NCBI GenBank assembly: GCA_033064195.1
Contig: JARBJD010000044.1
Location: 124,001-188,000, forward strand
Direction: 5' to 3'
Source of the DNA: Blattamonas nauphoetae
Taxonomy: Eukaryota > Preaxostyla > Oxymonadida
DNA length: 64,000 nt
Shown here: in pieces, positions 42,892 to 56,303 of the stretch
Position numbering within the stretch: the first letter of the stretch is position 1
Layout of the letters: each line of letters begins with the position of its first letter
Notes under the pieces: generated by a model
The model's database searches: none
The model's input: the letters and a program-made list of their open reading frames with translations, nothing else
What the model was told of the DNA's origin: nothing
Position numbers and translations under genes: made by a program

Positions 42892-45800
42892 ATGATCTCG
42901 AAGCAAACAAATGATAATCCTCAAAGACAGATGAGTAAACAAATGCTAAACACAATCAATATTCCGGATGCTTTATTTCATGTTCAGGAAGATCGAGAAA
43001 TCCACATCTCGAAGCATATCAAGTTTATACATGAACATTCTTTCCAGAGCTTGTATCTCCGAAGTGTCGACTATCTACATGAAGTTGAGATACAAACTAA
43101 AACGATGGTCTCTTTTTAAGACAATACTTCTTCTATATGTCTCTGTGTTTCCCTTTTTCCATTCACAGGCATTTATCACCACGATATGCTTGACAGGAGA
43201 TTATTTAGCTGTTGGATATGATGATAGCAGAATAGAACTGTTCTCTTTGAAAGATACTCAGTCAAAGATATCATCTCCAATCACAGAATTCCCAGGCCAT
43301 GTTGGATCCATCAATGCCCTGTCATATATGCCGTCGTATCAGCTCCTTATCTCAGGCTCTTCTGATAGAACCATTAAAGGTTTGTTTTTGTGTCCTTTAG
43401 CGTCGATTATGTAGTCTGGGACATCAGTAATGATAGTCTTCAAACCCAAGGAAGTCATATCATCCAAACAATAGTTGGACATGAGGCAAGCATCTGTTCA
43501 TTGGCTACATTTCGTCAATTTATCTTCAGTGGCTCTGACGATGCCAGTTTGCGTGTCTGGATAGTCTCTCCTGGACGGGAGCACATGATCCATCCTTTCT
43601 TCGAATTGTATCAGCTTCTGGAAGAAACCAATACCGAATATCAACAATACGACCCCTCAACAGAAGTACAGAAACTAAAGCAATCCATCATTCAAAAAAG
43701 GCAACAACTTTTCTTGTTCTCACATCTCTCAGCACTGATGAAGAGGCTCAACCGTTCACTCTGCGGTTGTCTGGAGCTGAAGCCATCAACCGCCGTCTCG
43801 AAAAAACACACCAACTTCGTTCAGATGGATTTGAAAATCGACACGCTCCTGGAGATCGACGATTCGACCAGCTTCAAGATGTTCTCAATCGATCTTCCAC
43901 ACCTCAATCGCAGAGGAAGAAGACCAAAATGCGAAAGTCTCACTTTTCTCTCTATATCTTTTGTCAGATACCAACCCCCTTCGGACTCACAATCTGATAT
44001 GAAATGGCTAACCATGCATAACACAAAGTTTGCCCTCTCCTCATCATTCTGCTCAGATTCCTCCCGGTTGGACCTGCGACAATCGAAGATCACTCGAGCA
44101 AAACAGCAAAGGCAGCCTCAATATCACGGACTCGCACAAGATGGTGGACTTCACTGTCTTACACTTCCCCAAACTCGTATGGCTCCGATGGCGCATTGTT
44201 CGCTGGGTCGTCGTCAGGCCATGTCTTCATGTTCATCCCCACTCACCTCTCACCTCACCAGACTCCCCAATTCCGGAAGGAGTGTGTCTTTGTGCTTCAT
44301 ATTCTGTTCAGTAATCCTCAATCTTCACAATTAGTTGCGTCAGTTCAGCAGCGAAGTGTGATTCCTCCGCCCCTCTTTGTCAGAACACCAGATGCTGTCC
44401 TTCACCCACATTCAAATGGAGTGAATTCTGTCCATCATATTCGGAAGGATGATGTTGCTCTCACTCTATCACCGGACCACACTGCGAAGGGAACTCATGT
44501 TCGATCGCAAGTGAACCTCCTCAGAGTCAAGAACCCGAGAAACGTCAACTTTATCTCAATCGCATTCGATGAGGATGTTCTCAACTATGTCTTCCTTGGA
44601 GACAGTTTGGGGTATCTGACCGTCTGTGAGCTTATGACGTCGACCATCCTCTTTGACAAGCAGATCAGCGACTCTCCGTTGCGTTCACTCCAGATTGTTC
44701 ATTCGCCATCAAAGACATTCCTCCTGATCTCCGTCGAGTGGTACGTCAAGTTGTTTTCCATCCATACGCAAGTTGCGTACACAGAGTTGCTTGGTCATAG
44801 TTCGCGAGTTGTGTCCATCACGACAATTGAGCCGCCAACTCCTCCCACTCAGAAACCTGTGGAAACAGCAGTCATCCACGCTGAGAAAAGTCTTCTTGGC
44901 TATCGCATCCCAACGAAAGTCAGAATGACTGTGGCTCAACTGCATCGTCTCCTCACTCGGATTTATTCGTTGTCAGCAGACAACTCCATCACAGCATGGA
45001 ATCTCAGTGGGAAGCAAATGCAGACGTGGCATCCCTTCCGTCTCAGCGCGTCGCGGAGTAATGATGACCCTTTGAAAAAGCTGAAATCGTATCAGATGCC
45101 GACTAAGTCGTCTGGATCGACTTATGTCAACCCGCTTCTGGGAATCAAGAGTGGAACAACCTTCGAGGAACGCATTTCACAGAAAAAGGAACTGTTCTGG
45201 GATAAGAGAAAGAAATGTATGTCCAAATCATTTTCAATGTCTCCAGTGATTCGAGTTCAGCAATTGTCATCGAAAGCGCATCGAGATGTGAAATACATCA
45301 CAGGCACGTCTGTCCTCCAACCGAACGAAAAGGAAGAAGTCCCACCATTCCAGTACACCTCACTTCCAAGCTCAACTGTCCACCGTAAACTCACTCAAAA
45401 AGCCGACAGGGTCATGACACCATTATCGAAGCCAAATTCGCCACAGGGCAGGGACGGAGGTGGGCTCGCCGATTCAGAGAGTGAACCTGACGCACATATC
45501 ACGTCATCACCGACTCATTCAAGAAATCGACGCCCCGTACGACAAGCCCACCTGACAAGGAATACGTCATCGCTCCGAACAAGCCTTTCCCGGCAAACCA
45601 CAACCACAGGCTCCAACATTACTCTTCGATCTGTTTCCAAACTCCCCCGAGATCAAAATATTCTCCCGCCTCTCACACCTTCAGATTTTGAGGAATCCAA
45701 CCGAGCTATCTCGACTCCTCCAACTGATCTCCCTGCTCTCTCCTCTGATCATCCGAATAAACCTCTCAAGATGGTTTGTTTTTTATCTTTCTGAAACCAA

Positions 45801-46909
45801 CTTCTTGTCTTCCAGGGATCCTCTGTGAAACCGGAAATCAGTTGTGGAATTGTATCTCAAGAACTTCGTCTTTTAGCAATTGGACGGACGGATGGGTATC
45901 TCCAACTCACCACTTTCGACACAGACGACTTTTCGATCGTGAGGGTTTCAGGAGCAGGTGTGTCGTCCATTCATCTGCAAATGACCACTCACTATCCTCG
46001 AGTGTGGGTTGGTTGCTCGGACGGAAGATTAGGTGTCTGCGATATTCGAGCTCACAAACTCCATCTCCATCGAGTCTTCCTTCGGCCCACAGAAACTGGC
46101 CCATCGTCCATCTTGGCCATTCATTCACTTCCGCTTGCTCATCCGTCCTTCGCAGATCCTCGAGATCCACCCTTTCCTATTCTGTTGTCGTTCCATTCCG
46201 ATGGAACGATGCACGTGCGAGACATCAGCACGATGAATCGAGACCAGCCAATGAAAATATTCAATCTCCACACAGCGTCAATAAACAATATTGCTGTCTC
46301 GTCTGGTGACCAGCCTCTGATCGTAACGGCTTCAGACGATGGGACCATCTGCCTGATCGATGGGTATTCTCTCGAAATCGATGGATATCTTCGAATCGGT
46401 GAGCTCACCTTGTCTCCCTGTACGTCCGTTGCTGTCGAGATCGATTCTGATCTCATCATCACAGGGTCCGCTGACTGTACACTTCGCCTATGGCGTCTTT
46501 CTGAGCGAAAACTGATATGGGTTCGTCCTTCCCTTTGTTCACTCTTTAGTCCATCCAATTCCCACACATCATCACGGCTGTGTCGTACTGTCGGATCCCT
46601 CCCCTTGTCTACATCGGCTGTGAAAACGGCTCGATCTTCTTCTGTTCAATACCCAAAGATGTTTGTCCTTCTCGTCTCTCAACTTCTCAGTGTCTTCCAG
46701 AATCCCAGCACGGACACTACTTTGACGTCTTCGAGCTCGAACATTCGGAAAAGGGGAGTGTTCAACCATCAGTATCACCAACCCAAAATCTTCCCACAAA
46801 ATTGTCTCGAATCGAAACTACAATCTCGATTTTTGATTCTTTTGGAGATAATGAACCTTTTTTTCAGTATACGGAGAAAGATTCAAAGGATTCGACAGTT
46901 ATTTTTTAG
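42892..46909 (+). CDS. Large WD40-repeat protein
   Basis: The supported exons include 42892-43107, 43169-43379, 43415 onward, up to 45773, 45816-46520 and 46550-46909. Introns of 61, 35, 42 and 29 bases are clear. Between 43600 and 43740, and again near 43990-44090, the frame changes at sites I cannot place exactly, so one or two further introns or indels exist. WD blades are plain: LLISGSSDRTIKVWD, FIFSGSDDASLRVW, LIVTASDDGTICLI, LIITGSADCTLRLWRL, VYIGCENGSIFFCS. They form two groups separated by a long Ser/Arg-rich linker (about 45000-45770). The two groups suggest two propellers and a scaffold role. I do not recognise a specific orthologue. Confidence 0.72.
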
Positions 46910-47046
46910 TCCTATACACATTCTTCATGGAATACAAATCTCATATTTCTTTCCCGATTTGTATAGTTTCTTTTCCGGGTTTTTTAACTTGACATTTCCT
47001 GAAATCTTGCCAATTGAATTGTCACAAAAAACCCATTCATTTTTCC

Positions 47047-50000
47047 ATGACGCACCAATCTCAAAATGGTGGAGATGCATCTCTTCAAAAGGATCCCGAA
47101 GGTATGCTTTCTTTTTCTTTCACGTGTTCCTTTGTATCACATCATAAACCTCTGGTCTCCCTGAAAACTGGTGCTCACCACATAGATATCCCCATTCTCG
47201 CAGGTGAGCTCATTAAACAAACAGGAAAACTCTCAAAGAAATGGGAAGTTCGTTTTGTAGAGATATCTCGACAGAATATAACTGTCAAAACACCTGGAAC
47301 CACAGACAAACCTCGAATATATTCACTCGAGAATTGCGAAGTAAACTCTGTAATTGAAAGCGATTTCAAACATCCACACGTCTTTGAAATCCTTCTACCT
47401 ATTAAGAAGAAAATACTTGTCTTTCAAGCCTCCTCCGATCTTGAACGTGCAGATTGGGTCTCAACCATTCTGTACCGGAACGAAGTTTGTTTCCCTCTGA
47501 TGCATCTAACCCCATTCATTAAGACTGCCCTTCCTTTCATGCACCGGCCAATGTCATCATCTGTGTCTCTCAGAACCCTGAATGACCTGGGCATGATTGG
47601 GTTTGCATTAAATCTTTCTGTTTTATGTGTACAGAGCAAAAATTCCTGCAAAAGTGAAATCAACAAGGTCAGAAGCAAGTAAAAAGCCGCCTTTTTCCAC
47701 TGCTTTTTTTTCGTTTTACCCTGTTCGCGATCCTCTCATTCAAAAGCTCTGGGAACGGGAGCCCCTTCCTGCCCGTTCGATCCAACCCAATAAAGCACAA
47801 GGTAGAATCCAACAGTACCTTAAACAACAACAGCAGCAGTTTCCTCTCCGTCTTTTGACTGGTTCTGAAGACGCTGAAGAATACATGTTCGATCCAGGTG
47901 ATGATTGGAACGAGCCCTTCCAATCTCTTTCTTCAAGCCACTCTCTGCGAACGACAATGAAACCACAGCATCAAATGGTGAGCGATTCGCACATCCTGCA
48001 AATCGTCATGGAAGAAAACAATCTGATCGACTATGATTTTGAACGGGAGACAACCAAAGCAAAGAAAATTGGCGATGTGTGTTGATCTTCCTTTTCATCT
48101 CTCCAGTTCACAACTTACTGCCTTTTAAGATGCAAACAACTCATCGATGACTTCTATTTGACTCAGAACGTTCAGCTTTTCAGGCAAAGCTGCAAAGCAG
48201 ACTGTCCACATTCAACCACTCCTGCCAAGGAGCCCAACTTCATCTCAGCTCTTCAAAACCAAGGTCGTGTTCCTTCCACGGTTGTGGAAAGCAATGCCAT
48301 CTTTCGGATTTGTGTCGCCAATGCAGATCCTTTCCCAGTGGAATCCTCTCTCTGCCATCGATTGTTTGTCCTGGACCAAATCACACCATTTGAGGCCGAA
48401 CGAGAAATGAAAGGAATTAGCCTCGTTGCTGAGGCTCAGTCCAGCGCAGGCATTGCTGAATCTGAATTCATCCACTATCCTCTCTGTTGCACGGTTACCT
48501 ATCTGGGCCTGACCGTGTTCGCCCACTCAACGCTCCCGCTAAACTCTCTCACACAAACAAATCTTGTTTTTGATGTCAACCAGGGTATCATCCAGAAAAG
48601 TATTCTTGGCACCCTCACAACAGTGGCCCAGCACGCCAACTTGAAAATGCATAGTGTTTTCCTCCACAACAATCCATCTTCTGCTCCAGTCGCAATTCCT
48701 CTCTCCAAAGACTTTAAAGTTGTGAGGGCATCTGATCAGATGTTGTATGGATTCAACTTTGGTGCCCTCCTCCCACCTTTCGCGGAAGATCCACTGCTTT
48801 CATTCGCTTCACAACAGAAACCCCCATCATCTTCATCAATTCAAATTCGCCAACTCCCATCACAACTCACTCCATCACTCAATGCTCTTCAGCCAGAATC
48901 GCCAATCACAAGAAGACTCTCGCTATCACCACATCTCTTCCCACCACTCACTTTTCTCTCACCTGAACTCCTTCTTTCTCTCTCAGAACCGGTGTCTCCA
49001 GATGTTCCACCCAATCCTTCATTCATCTCAATGCGTCTTTCACTCCCAAAAGAATTACGAACAACAAAATCGAATGTTCAGCACAAGCATGCAGAATTAC
49101 TTCCAATATCACCACAACGACCAGAAACTCTCACAAAGGACGAAAAGGACAATGCCAACCAACTCGTCTCCGTTCTTCATGATTCCGTCCAGAAAACTCT
49201 CACAAGTTTTGTCAGAAGCATCGACATGATGCACATTTGGCCCCTCACAAATGACGATCTTGTCGATGAGATGGCCAATGTTGGTCTTCCTCTCATTTAT
49301 CTGGGTCGAGTCGCAGAAACGACCAAGCTTCCACATGTCAGAACGATGTGTGAAGTGGAAATGGTTGTACGCTATTCCAATGCACTCCTCAATCGAATTG
49401 TCCTCGAGGAACGACAAGACATGCTCCACCCAGATCAGGCAGTGGACCAAGATTTGTACAAAGCGAACCAAATTCCTGTGAATAAGTACTACTTGAGTCG
49501 TCATCGCACACAGATTTACGGCGGAATGGCAAAAGAAGCTTTCAACGAAACAAAAGGATATCTCGTCATCGATCCATATCAGCTTATTGGCCCTTCGTTC
49601 TGGCAGGATCGAAAAACACAACCTAAAACACGAGATTCAATTCGACACAAAATGAAGGAGATCTATCTCGACTACCTCAACCTTCTTGTTGGATTCTCGG
49701 AGGAGTCGAATCTGTTTTGGGACAATGTGATCAAGCCAGGCATTCGGTTCTATTTCAACCACAAAATCACGTCATCATTCCATCGGCAGCATCTCTACAT
49801 CGAGTTCCAACGAGTAACAGGAGCCTTCTTCACTGAATCAGAACGATATCCATTTTTTGATGTTCGCAATCCCCAAGCAAATGATCTCCCAAAACTGCCG
49901 GAGACAGTCAATGCCTCACTCGTGTACAAGCCGGGGGAAGGCCCCTACACACGTCCTGAACAGCCAAGTCTTGACGATCCTCCGCCAGGATGGTTGATGG

Positions 50001-51298
50001 TTGGTCGCTCCAAACAGCATCCATTTGTTATTGATGATCTAACGTCCTTGAAGCCTCGTGTCCAAACACCTCAATATCTTCAATCTTCTCAAAAACTTCG
50101 GAGTGCCGCAATGATGCTCGAGAAACTCGGAAAACAAGAAGAGGCTCTCTTCGTCTTCAATCATCTTTTTGATTTGATACGCTTCTCAGAAGGGATCCAG
50201 ACCCGACAAGCAGTGCTGTGCTTGATTGACATTAGCAAAGTCTTCTTCCGCACTGGCGACTACAACAGTGCCGACAGCTACCTGAAAGTCGCGTTGGGAA
50301 TCCATCCTTTTCTGTACCATGCTGAGGTTGCCAAAATATATGTGTCACTCATCGAAGTCTCCTTCAAACTGGGGAAAATCGAGGATGCTCTGCTGTACTC
50401 GTCTCTCGCACTGAATGCTGTTCATTTTCATTTGGGATATGACACACCATTTTTGATCGACATTCACATGACCCTTGCTCGGGGCTTTTCTTCGGAAGGA
50501 GAACATCTCAAAGCTGAACGGTCTCTTGAGCAGGCAAGCGAACTCGCATTCCGTCTCCTGAGCTCAAATCATCCAATCACGACAAAATGCACGCTTCTTC
50601 TTGCCAAAGAAAAGAAAATGCAGGGTGACTTTGTTGAGGCAGAGTCACTCCTTGTTCGAGCGCTGACTGTCTGTGAATCAATGTTCACAGCATCTTCCAT
50701 CGAAGCAGCACAAATTCAGTTTGAAATGGCCGAGATACAAAAGGAACAGAAAAATTATCAGAAAGGAATTCAGTTCTCAGAGAAAGCACTCAAAACCTAT
50801 GTCGAGCTCCTCGGACCGCTTGACAAACTAACGCTTGAATCTGTCCTGCAACTCTCCTCCTTCAATCTGAAGCTTGGAATTGTCTCTGAAGCCATTCGTC
50901 TGAATGAACAAGCTCTTACTATCCTTCGAAGCATGACAGTGCCACTACACAGCCTCGAAGACACCGACAGCACAGACTCAAAACTCTCTGATTTCACTCC
51001 CTCCCCAGAGCTCATCGAGCAAATCCAGATCATCACGAAACAGACTCTTACCCTCCTTTTCAATGCAGCTACACCTGATCGACAGGAAATTATCAAAGCT
51101 GTTTGCCGAGTCCCACAAACATCCATCACGGAAGATATGATTGAGACAGTCATTGACAGATTGGATGAGTGGATGCCGTCACAATATCTTGAATTCCTCT
51201 TTGCTCAAATCCTCGAAAATAAAAACGCAGCCTTTCTGGAGCTGGCATGCATTTACCAGTTGGCAACAGGCGAAGATCTCTTTTTCACATCCTCATAA
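47047..51298 (+). CDS. PH-domain + CLU-like + TPR protein
   Basis: Four exons (47047-47101, 47204-47600, 47635-48078, 48130-51298; introns 102, 34 and 51 bases) encode 1,354 residues. An N-terminal pleckstrin-homology domain reads GELIKQTGKLSKKWEVRFVE ... FQASSDLERADWVSTIL (about residues 19-125). The middle (about 700-800) has DLVDEMANVGLPLIYLGRVA followed by VRTMCEVEMVVRYSNALLNR. That matches the central block of CLU (clustered mitochondria) proteins: GIN-x-RYLG and an EMVxRxxK-like helix. The C-terminal 350 residues are TPR pairs such as GDYNSADSYLKVALGIHP and KNYQKGIQFSEKALKTYVEL. The combination suggests a membrane-recruited CLU relative; its cargo is unknown. It ends 81 bases from the convergent coiled-coil gene. 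Confidence 0.75.
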
Positions 51299-51379
51299 TT
51301 TCTGTCAGAACAGTCTTCTTTCGTGAGTCTGACATATTCTTCATTTCAACGAGCTTCATTTAAGAAAATTCTGCAAAAA

Positions 51380-52270
51380 TCACTCTCTGTGGTGGTTGTG
51401 AGCAACGATATCGATTGCTCGAAGGATGAGCTGGCATTTTATTGTGAAAGCAGTTTGAAATGTTCTGAATTGTTTTTCTGTTGTGCGTCTCAACATTTGG
51501 ACATCAACTTTCACCGCAGTAATCTCGCGGAGAGTAGTTCGAGCTGATTGTGAAAAGCGATACTGCCATGATTGGTAAGAGACAAGCAGTGAGTTGATGT
51601 GTTTCTGTGTGGTGATTGCAGCCCTCTCTATTCGTTCTCGTTGATCTAAAAGGTCTTCAATAAGTTTTTTCTTTTCTGATAACAGTAAATTGTTCTGAAA
51701 AGTTTGTGTTTGGGACACAATTGGAGCTGTAGTTTTCATTGATGATTTTGTGCGTTGGGAATTGTGATATGTCGATGAAAGTTGATGAAAATCTCGTTTA
51801 AGATCAGAGAGAGTTTCAGAGAGCATTTCTTTTTGGTGTACAAGGACTATATTCTCCTGTTTGAAGTGGACCTCCACAGTGTTGATCGCTGGAATGGGAG
51901 ATGAACTCGATGGGGTTGCATGCAGAGAAAAGGCTTTGTCTATTTGTTTAGATTCGTTTTCTTTCAAATGAATCGCGGAAATATCCATCTGTACAGTGTC
52001 AAGCATGAATAGGAGTTGTTTCTCTTTCTCGCGCATACTTAAGAGTTTATCTTGAAGTGGATCAAGTTGGTGTTGAGCGTCAAGCTGAAAAACCTTCACC
52101 TGATCCTGGAAAACAGAGAATCAAGAAAAAACAGTTAGAGAAGAAGGATGGACTTTGATTTGGTGTGTTCGATCGTTGCATTCGATTCTAAGTCGTTGCA
52201 CATCGTTTCTACGTTTGATGATCGCTTCTCTCAGTTCGCGAATTGTGTTATATGATTTTCCATGTGACAT
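51380..52270 (-). CDS. Coiled-coil protein, 280 residues
   Basis: Two exons (52270-52154 and 52105-51380; intron 48 bases). The first exon is MSHGKSYNTIRELREAIIKR and onward to HQIK. The second is heptad-rich (LQDKLLSMREKEKQLLFMLD, KKLIEDLLDQRERIERAAIT). It has no other domain. The size and composition resemble small axonemal or centriolar coiled-coil proteins, but no family is recognised. It sits in tandem with the downstream end of the M3 peptidase gene (98 bases). Confidence 0.7.
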
Positions 52271-52368
52271 GAAAAAGAAGAATGGAAAGATCTGAAAGAT
52301 TGTGTGAAGCCTGTCGTGAAAATGAATGAAGATCAGATAACACAACGAACATGATGTTGGTAACCAGA

Positions 52369-54578
52369 TTAGTTATTGTCTCCAAGGCTTTTCTTTAGAA
52401 TTAGAAGATCCTTTTCGAAGAGGATCATGGTTTGTGCGTAGATCGGTTCAATTCCCATCGACATATCAACTCCACATGTTTTCAGTTGGTCAAGGGGATC
52501 GTGTCGTCCACCATCCTGGGAGGGTCATGAAAGAAAGCAACGTACACTGAGGAGATTAAGGTACCGTTTTCTGAACGCGATGGTGTGGAGTGGATTGGCG
52601 AGTTCAGCCGCAATGACCTGTGATGCGCAGAAGCTAGTTGCGTACTTGTAGACGTAGAACGAGTAGTAGAAGTGTGGGACTCTGAGGTATTCATATCCGT
52701 CTGTTGGGTCGGCAGAGAAGATGTGCTGGACAGGTCCGAAGGGTGCGTAGTAGGCCGTGTCGCCGTAGTAGAGCTTGGTCAGATTGAGGTAGATGTCAGC
52801 GAGGAGTGCTGGGGTCGGGACACCCGTGAGACCTGAGAAGAATGAAGTAGAAAATGCGGACGTGTTGTTTCGTCTGTTTTGTTGAAGATTGATGCTGGGG
52901 TGGGGATTGTAGCGGATTGCGAACTTTGCAGTTGATCAACAATCATTTCAAATTCCGCAAAGAGAGCTTGTCTGAAAAGAGTCGTCCGATACTTGTCACA
53001 TTTCCAGCCAATCAAGACCGGGAAGAGCTGTTTGTTGGAGAGACTTGGCGGAAGATCAGGGGTCGGCTTGGCAAGCTCAAGGAGGAGATAATCCATGAGG
53101 AGTGCTTCGTTGACGTTGGAAGCAACTTCGGCCACAAAAATGGTGTATCGATGAGTCTGGTGGGGTTGTTTTGCTTTCGAGAGCGTCGAATGCATGGAAT
53201 GGCCGAGTTCGTGTGCCAGTGTGAACAAATCAGGGAGGGTCTGGGAGATGAACAAAAGAGGAGGAGACATTCTGATAGTTGAGTGAGATGAACGCGGGTG
53301 TATCATAGCTCCCCATCGAACGAGCCCCTGCCTGCTTTCCAACTGAAGGGAACCTGTCCACCCATCCTCCGTGGAGGATCTCCGACGCGACTCGAGTGTA
53401 GTTTTCTCCCAACGGCGCGAGAGACTTCAAGATCACCGAAACGGCATCATCAAACGGAATGTCAATTTCAACTGACGGAACGAGAGGAACTTGCATGTCT
53501 GCGGAGATGACAATGAGGAGGGCATACCGTACATGTGGAGAACAGGGACAGCCAGGGTCCGTTGGCGAAGATTGAGGTACTGGAAGAAGATGGGAAGAGA
53601 ATGATGGACGGCCTTGATAAGTGAGTCGTACACGGCGACAGGGACTGCCTCCTTCAAAAGTGAACGAAGACGTGGGTCACACCTTGAAAAGGGCCAGTTC
53701 CAATCCCGACGAAAAATTGCGGATGGCGGCTGTGGTGGAGGCGGCCTTGACCTTCCCAAGCAGGAGTGTCGAGAGAGACGGAGAGAAGTCTTGAAGTGTT
53801 TGATGGATGAGGGTCAGCGACGAATTTCGAACCCCACGGTCGGGCGATTGTTGATAGAAGCGAAGAAGGCTGTTGGTGAGGGCACATTCCTTTTCTTGAT
53901 TTGACGAGTTTGAGATTGATGGTGTTTGGGCAGGAAGATGAGGATATTTCAAATCTGAGTTCATAAACAGAAGTGACACTTGTTGAAAGCTGCCGAGTGG
54001 GTCACTCAGGAGCGAGAGGATTTCTTCTCCTTCCTGTGTGAGTGAGTGAGGCCTCCATCTTTCTATATCTTCCAGTTGTCGTTGATAATCACGCAAATGT
54101 GGTGAATTTTTGAGTCGATTGAACTGATGCTGACTTAATTTCATCAATTCGGGTTGGATCCATGCCATGGCAGCTGCCGCTTTAGACGAGACACGAAGAA
54201 CTTGAGAATTGAGTGAGATTGCCTCAGGATCTTTCATATTTTGGATCAAAAGTGCACTTGAATACGTATGGAGCTTCGAGATTTTGCGAGTTATGCGATC
54301 TTTGAGCAAAAGAACACTTCCAACTTTGAGATGACTGTGACCAAGTTCTCCAGCGAATGATTGAAGGATATCGACCATAACAGGAAGCTTATCAAGTTCA
54401 TCAAAGAATGAACTTGTGTTTGAGTAAACACTGAGGAAGGAAAATAACGGAGATTGAGAACATGCAGGGATAAATTCCATTTTGATTGTTCATCGATTTC
54501 ATCTCTTGTAAGAATATCAGTGGTGCAAGAGCAACATATACTGCGAATAGAACAGAGAATTTGAATGAATGTGATCAT
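52369..54578 (-). CDS. pepF: Oligoendopeptidase F-like zinc metallopeptidase (M3B)
   Basis: Seven exons (54578-54466, 54430-53683, 53651-53528, 53498-53269, 53240-52862, 52832-52546, 52515-52369) encode 675 residues. The active site is HELGH (415-419) with the third zinc-ligand Glu443 in FVAEVASNVNEALL. Other family marks are RDEIDEQSKWNLS at the N-terminus, GGWVDRFPSVGKQAGARSMG and VPHFYYSFYVYKYATSFCAS. The substrate is short peptides. Introns are 35, 31, 29, 28, 29 and 30 bases. The first uses a GC donor (54465), because only that choice keeps the frame. The start ATG 54578 is the first in frame after the upstream region and is moderately secure. PepF is best known from bacteria, so transfer into this lineage is possible, but the introns show it is resident. 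Confidence 0.88.
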
Positions 54579-54757
54579 GGTTCGCTTGCACAAAGAAATA
54601 TCGCAGAATGTAAATTGTGTCTTCGCGTCATCCTGTTTTCAAGGGATTCATGATGAAGATGAATTGAAAGAATGAAGAGTCAATCGTGGGAGCATAGTGT
54701 GGACTTGTCGATGATACAGATTTTGTGTGAGACATTGATCGACCCAGAAAGGTTAGG

Positions 54758-56046
54758 ATGGGATCGATCGATGATAGAAAGCTTAATCTGATTCAAAATA
54801 TTATATCGGGAACTCAATTAGATGAAATTCATCCTCTAGAGCTCCTTTTGGCATTGTTTCCTTCTTTTTTGTGCACTTTACACACTTCTCATCCTTAGAG
54901 ATGAACGGAAGTGGATATCGAAATTCTATCAGGAGGAATCTGACTCAGAAGAACTTGTTTTTCAACTATTCGATAATTCCATTCCTGAAACCGTCAAACT
55001 GATCAGTTTGTTCACCCTATTCTGGAAACGTTATTTTTGCAGCTGATACGCGAAGACTATGTCAACAATTGGTGTTTTCCATTGGAACACAGAAGGATGG
55101 TGATTTTCATGATATTTCAACTCATTCTATTGAGCAAAGTGTTCTTTTTTCTCATTCATCCAAACAAACAGTTGCACAAACCGAATACGACGGACTCTAC
55201 ACAAGGCATTTCCAACTCCCACCTCTCATCATTCAAAAATTTCGTTCAAAACTTCCCTTAAACGCTATTCACCCGATTTACTTTCGAATTCGCCTCATCG
55301 GACCACAGACAATCAACCAGTCTCAACGACCACTGTCTGCCTTTTCCCTAAACTTCGTCGGAATATATGGACAGGCCCCAGGATTGGAAAATGTCCTTTT
55401 GCGAGCTGTGGAAGCGTCTTCAACAGATGATGACCAAGAGTTGCACAACGCCATCTGCGAGTTTCCATTTTTGTGTCTTCATGTACTCCAGATCCACTCA
55501 ATTTTGGAGCTCAGAGGGATCTCTTGATCTCGACTCTGATGATTGGGCAATATTTCATCTTCGATATCCTCATACTCTCGTCAAGTCAATCACTGTCACG
55601 TGTATTCGCATTGTCAGACCTGTCACCTCTTTTCAGTCACAGTTCACACAGACTTTGATCACGAGCCAGTCTATCCCTCGCAGCAGGTGGGGGTCGACAT
55701 TGGTCCAGATACGGACAATTGGACGGAGGTTACAGTTGTACACTCACCTCACTCGAAGAGTGTGCTCGTTCTTCTCTCTCATCGACCGGAACCACTCGCC
55801 ATTCTGCTCCCATTCGAGCCAATCGGGGAGTTTCTTCGACTCAGGTTCATCGGCAAGCGACAGTGTCAATTTCATGATCGAAAATTCTTTGTGTGTGTCA
55901 GTCACGTCTCAGTTCTCGGGACAAGTGCTGGTATATCTTCTCCACTTCAATATGTTCAGACTCTATTCCGTTCACGAGACCTCTCCCTCCCTTCCCTATC
56001 ACAATCGTTTCAGAATTCTCCAAAGAAGTTGCCCATCTCTCCCTGA
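54758..56046 (+). CDS. F-box protein of the plant At4g00755 type
   Basis: Five exons (54758-54870, 54899-55005, 55043-55460, 55492-55601, 55637-56046; introns 28, 37, 31 and 35 bases) encode 385 residues. The N-terminus HPLELLLALFPSFLDERKW is a short F-box-like segment. The body has FWSSEGSLDLDSDDWAIFHL, then FDHEPVYPSQQVGVDIGPD, a long sheet-rich region and RQCQFHDRKFFVCVSHVSVL. That is the order seen in plant F-box protein At4g00755 (YWSS, PVYPSxxVxFxxG, GLYYICVxHVxVxG blocks). It would recruit a target to an SCF ubiquitin ligase. A further upstream exon from ATG 54672 joined by a 26-base intron is possible. It is divergent from the peptidase gene. Confidence 0.8.
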
Positions 56047-56303
56047 CTCAATTCAGACCAATGACTGTTTGTCCAGCTCATTTTCATTTTTGAAGATGTT
56101 TTGCGAATTCTTGCGAGCTCGATTCGACAACCTTCCTCCCGCTTTTGATCTCATGTTCGCTCCTCCATCTCCCCTTGAAGGTCACGTCGCCTTCCTTCCT
56201 CTTTTCTCAACGGTGAATCTTGTTCCATCATCGACTGTTAAGGTTTTCCCACCGCATTTTGAAGTTTTAGATTGTCTCGAAACAAGTCAGAATCACCAAA
56301 GCG

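Noticed and set aside
43697-43731. A 17-base intron (GTTCTC...CTCAG) in the WD-repeat gene
   Set aside because: It would fix the frame, but it is far shorter than any other intron here. The frame after it is also open upstream, so the true junction is unclear.
55029-55042. A 13-base intron in the F-box gene
   Set aside because: The frame is explained equally well by a 37-base intron (55006-55042) with a better donor.
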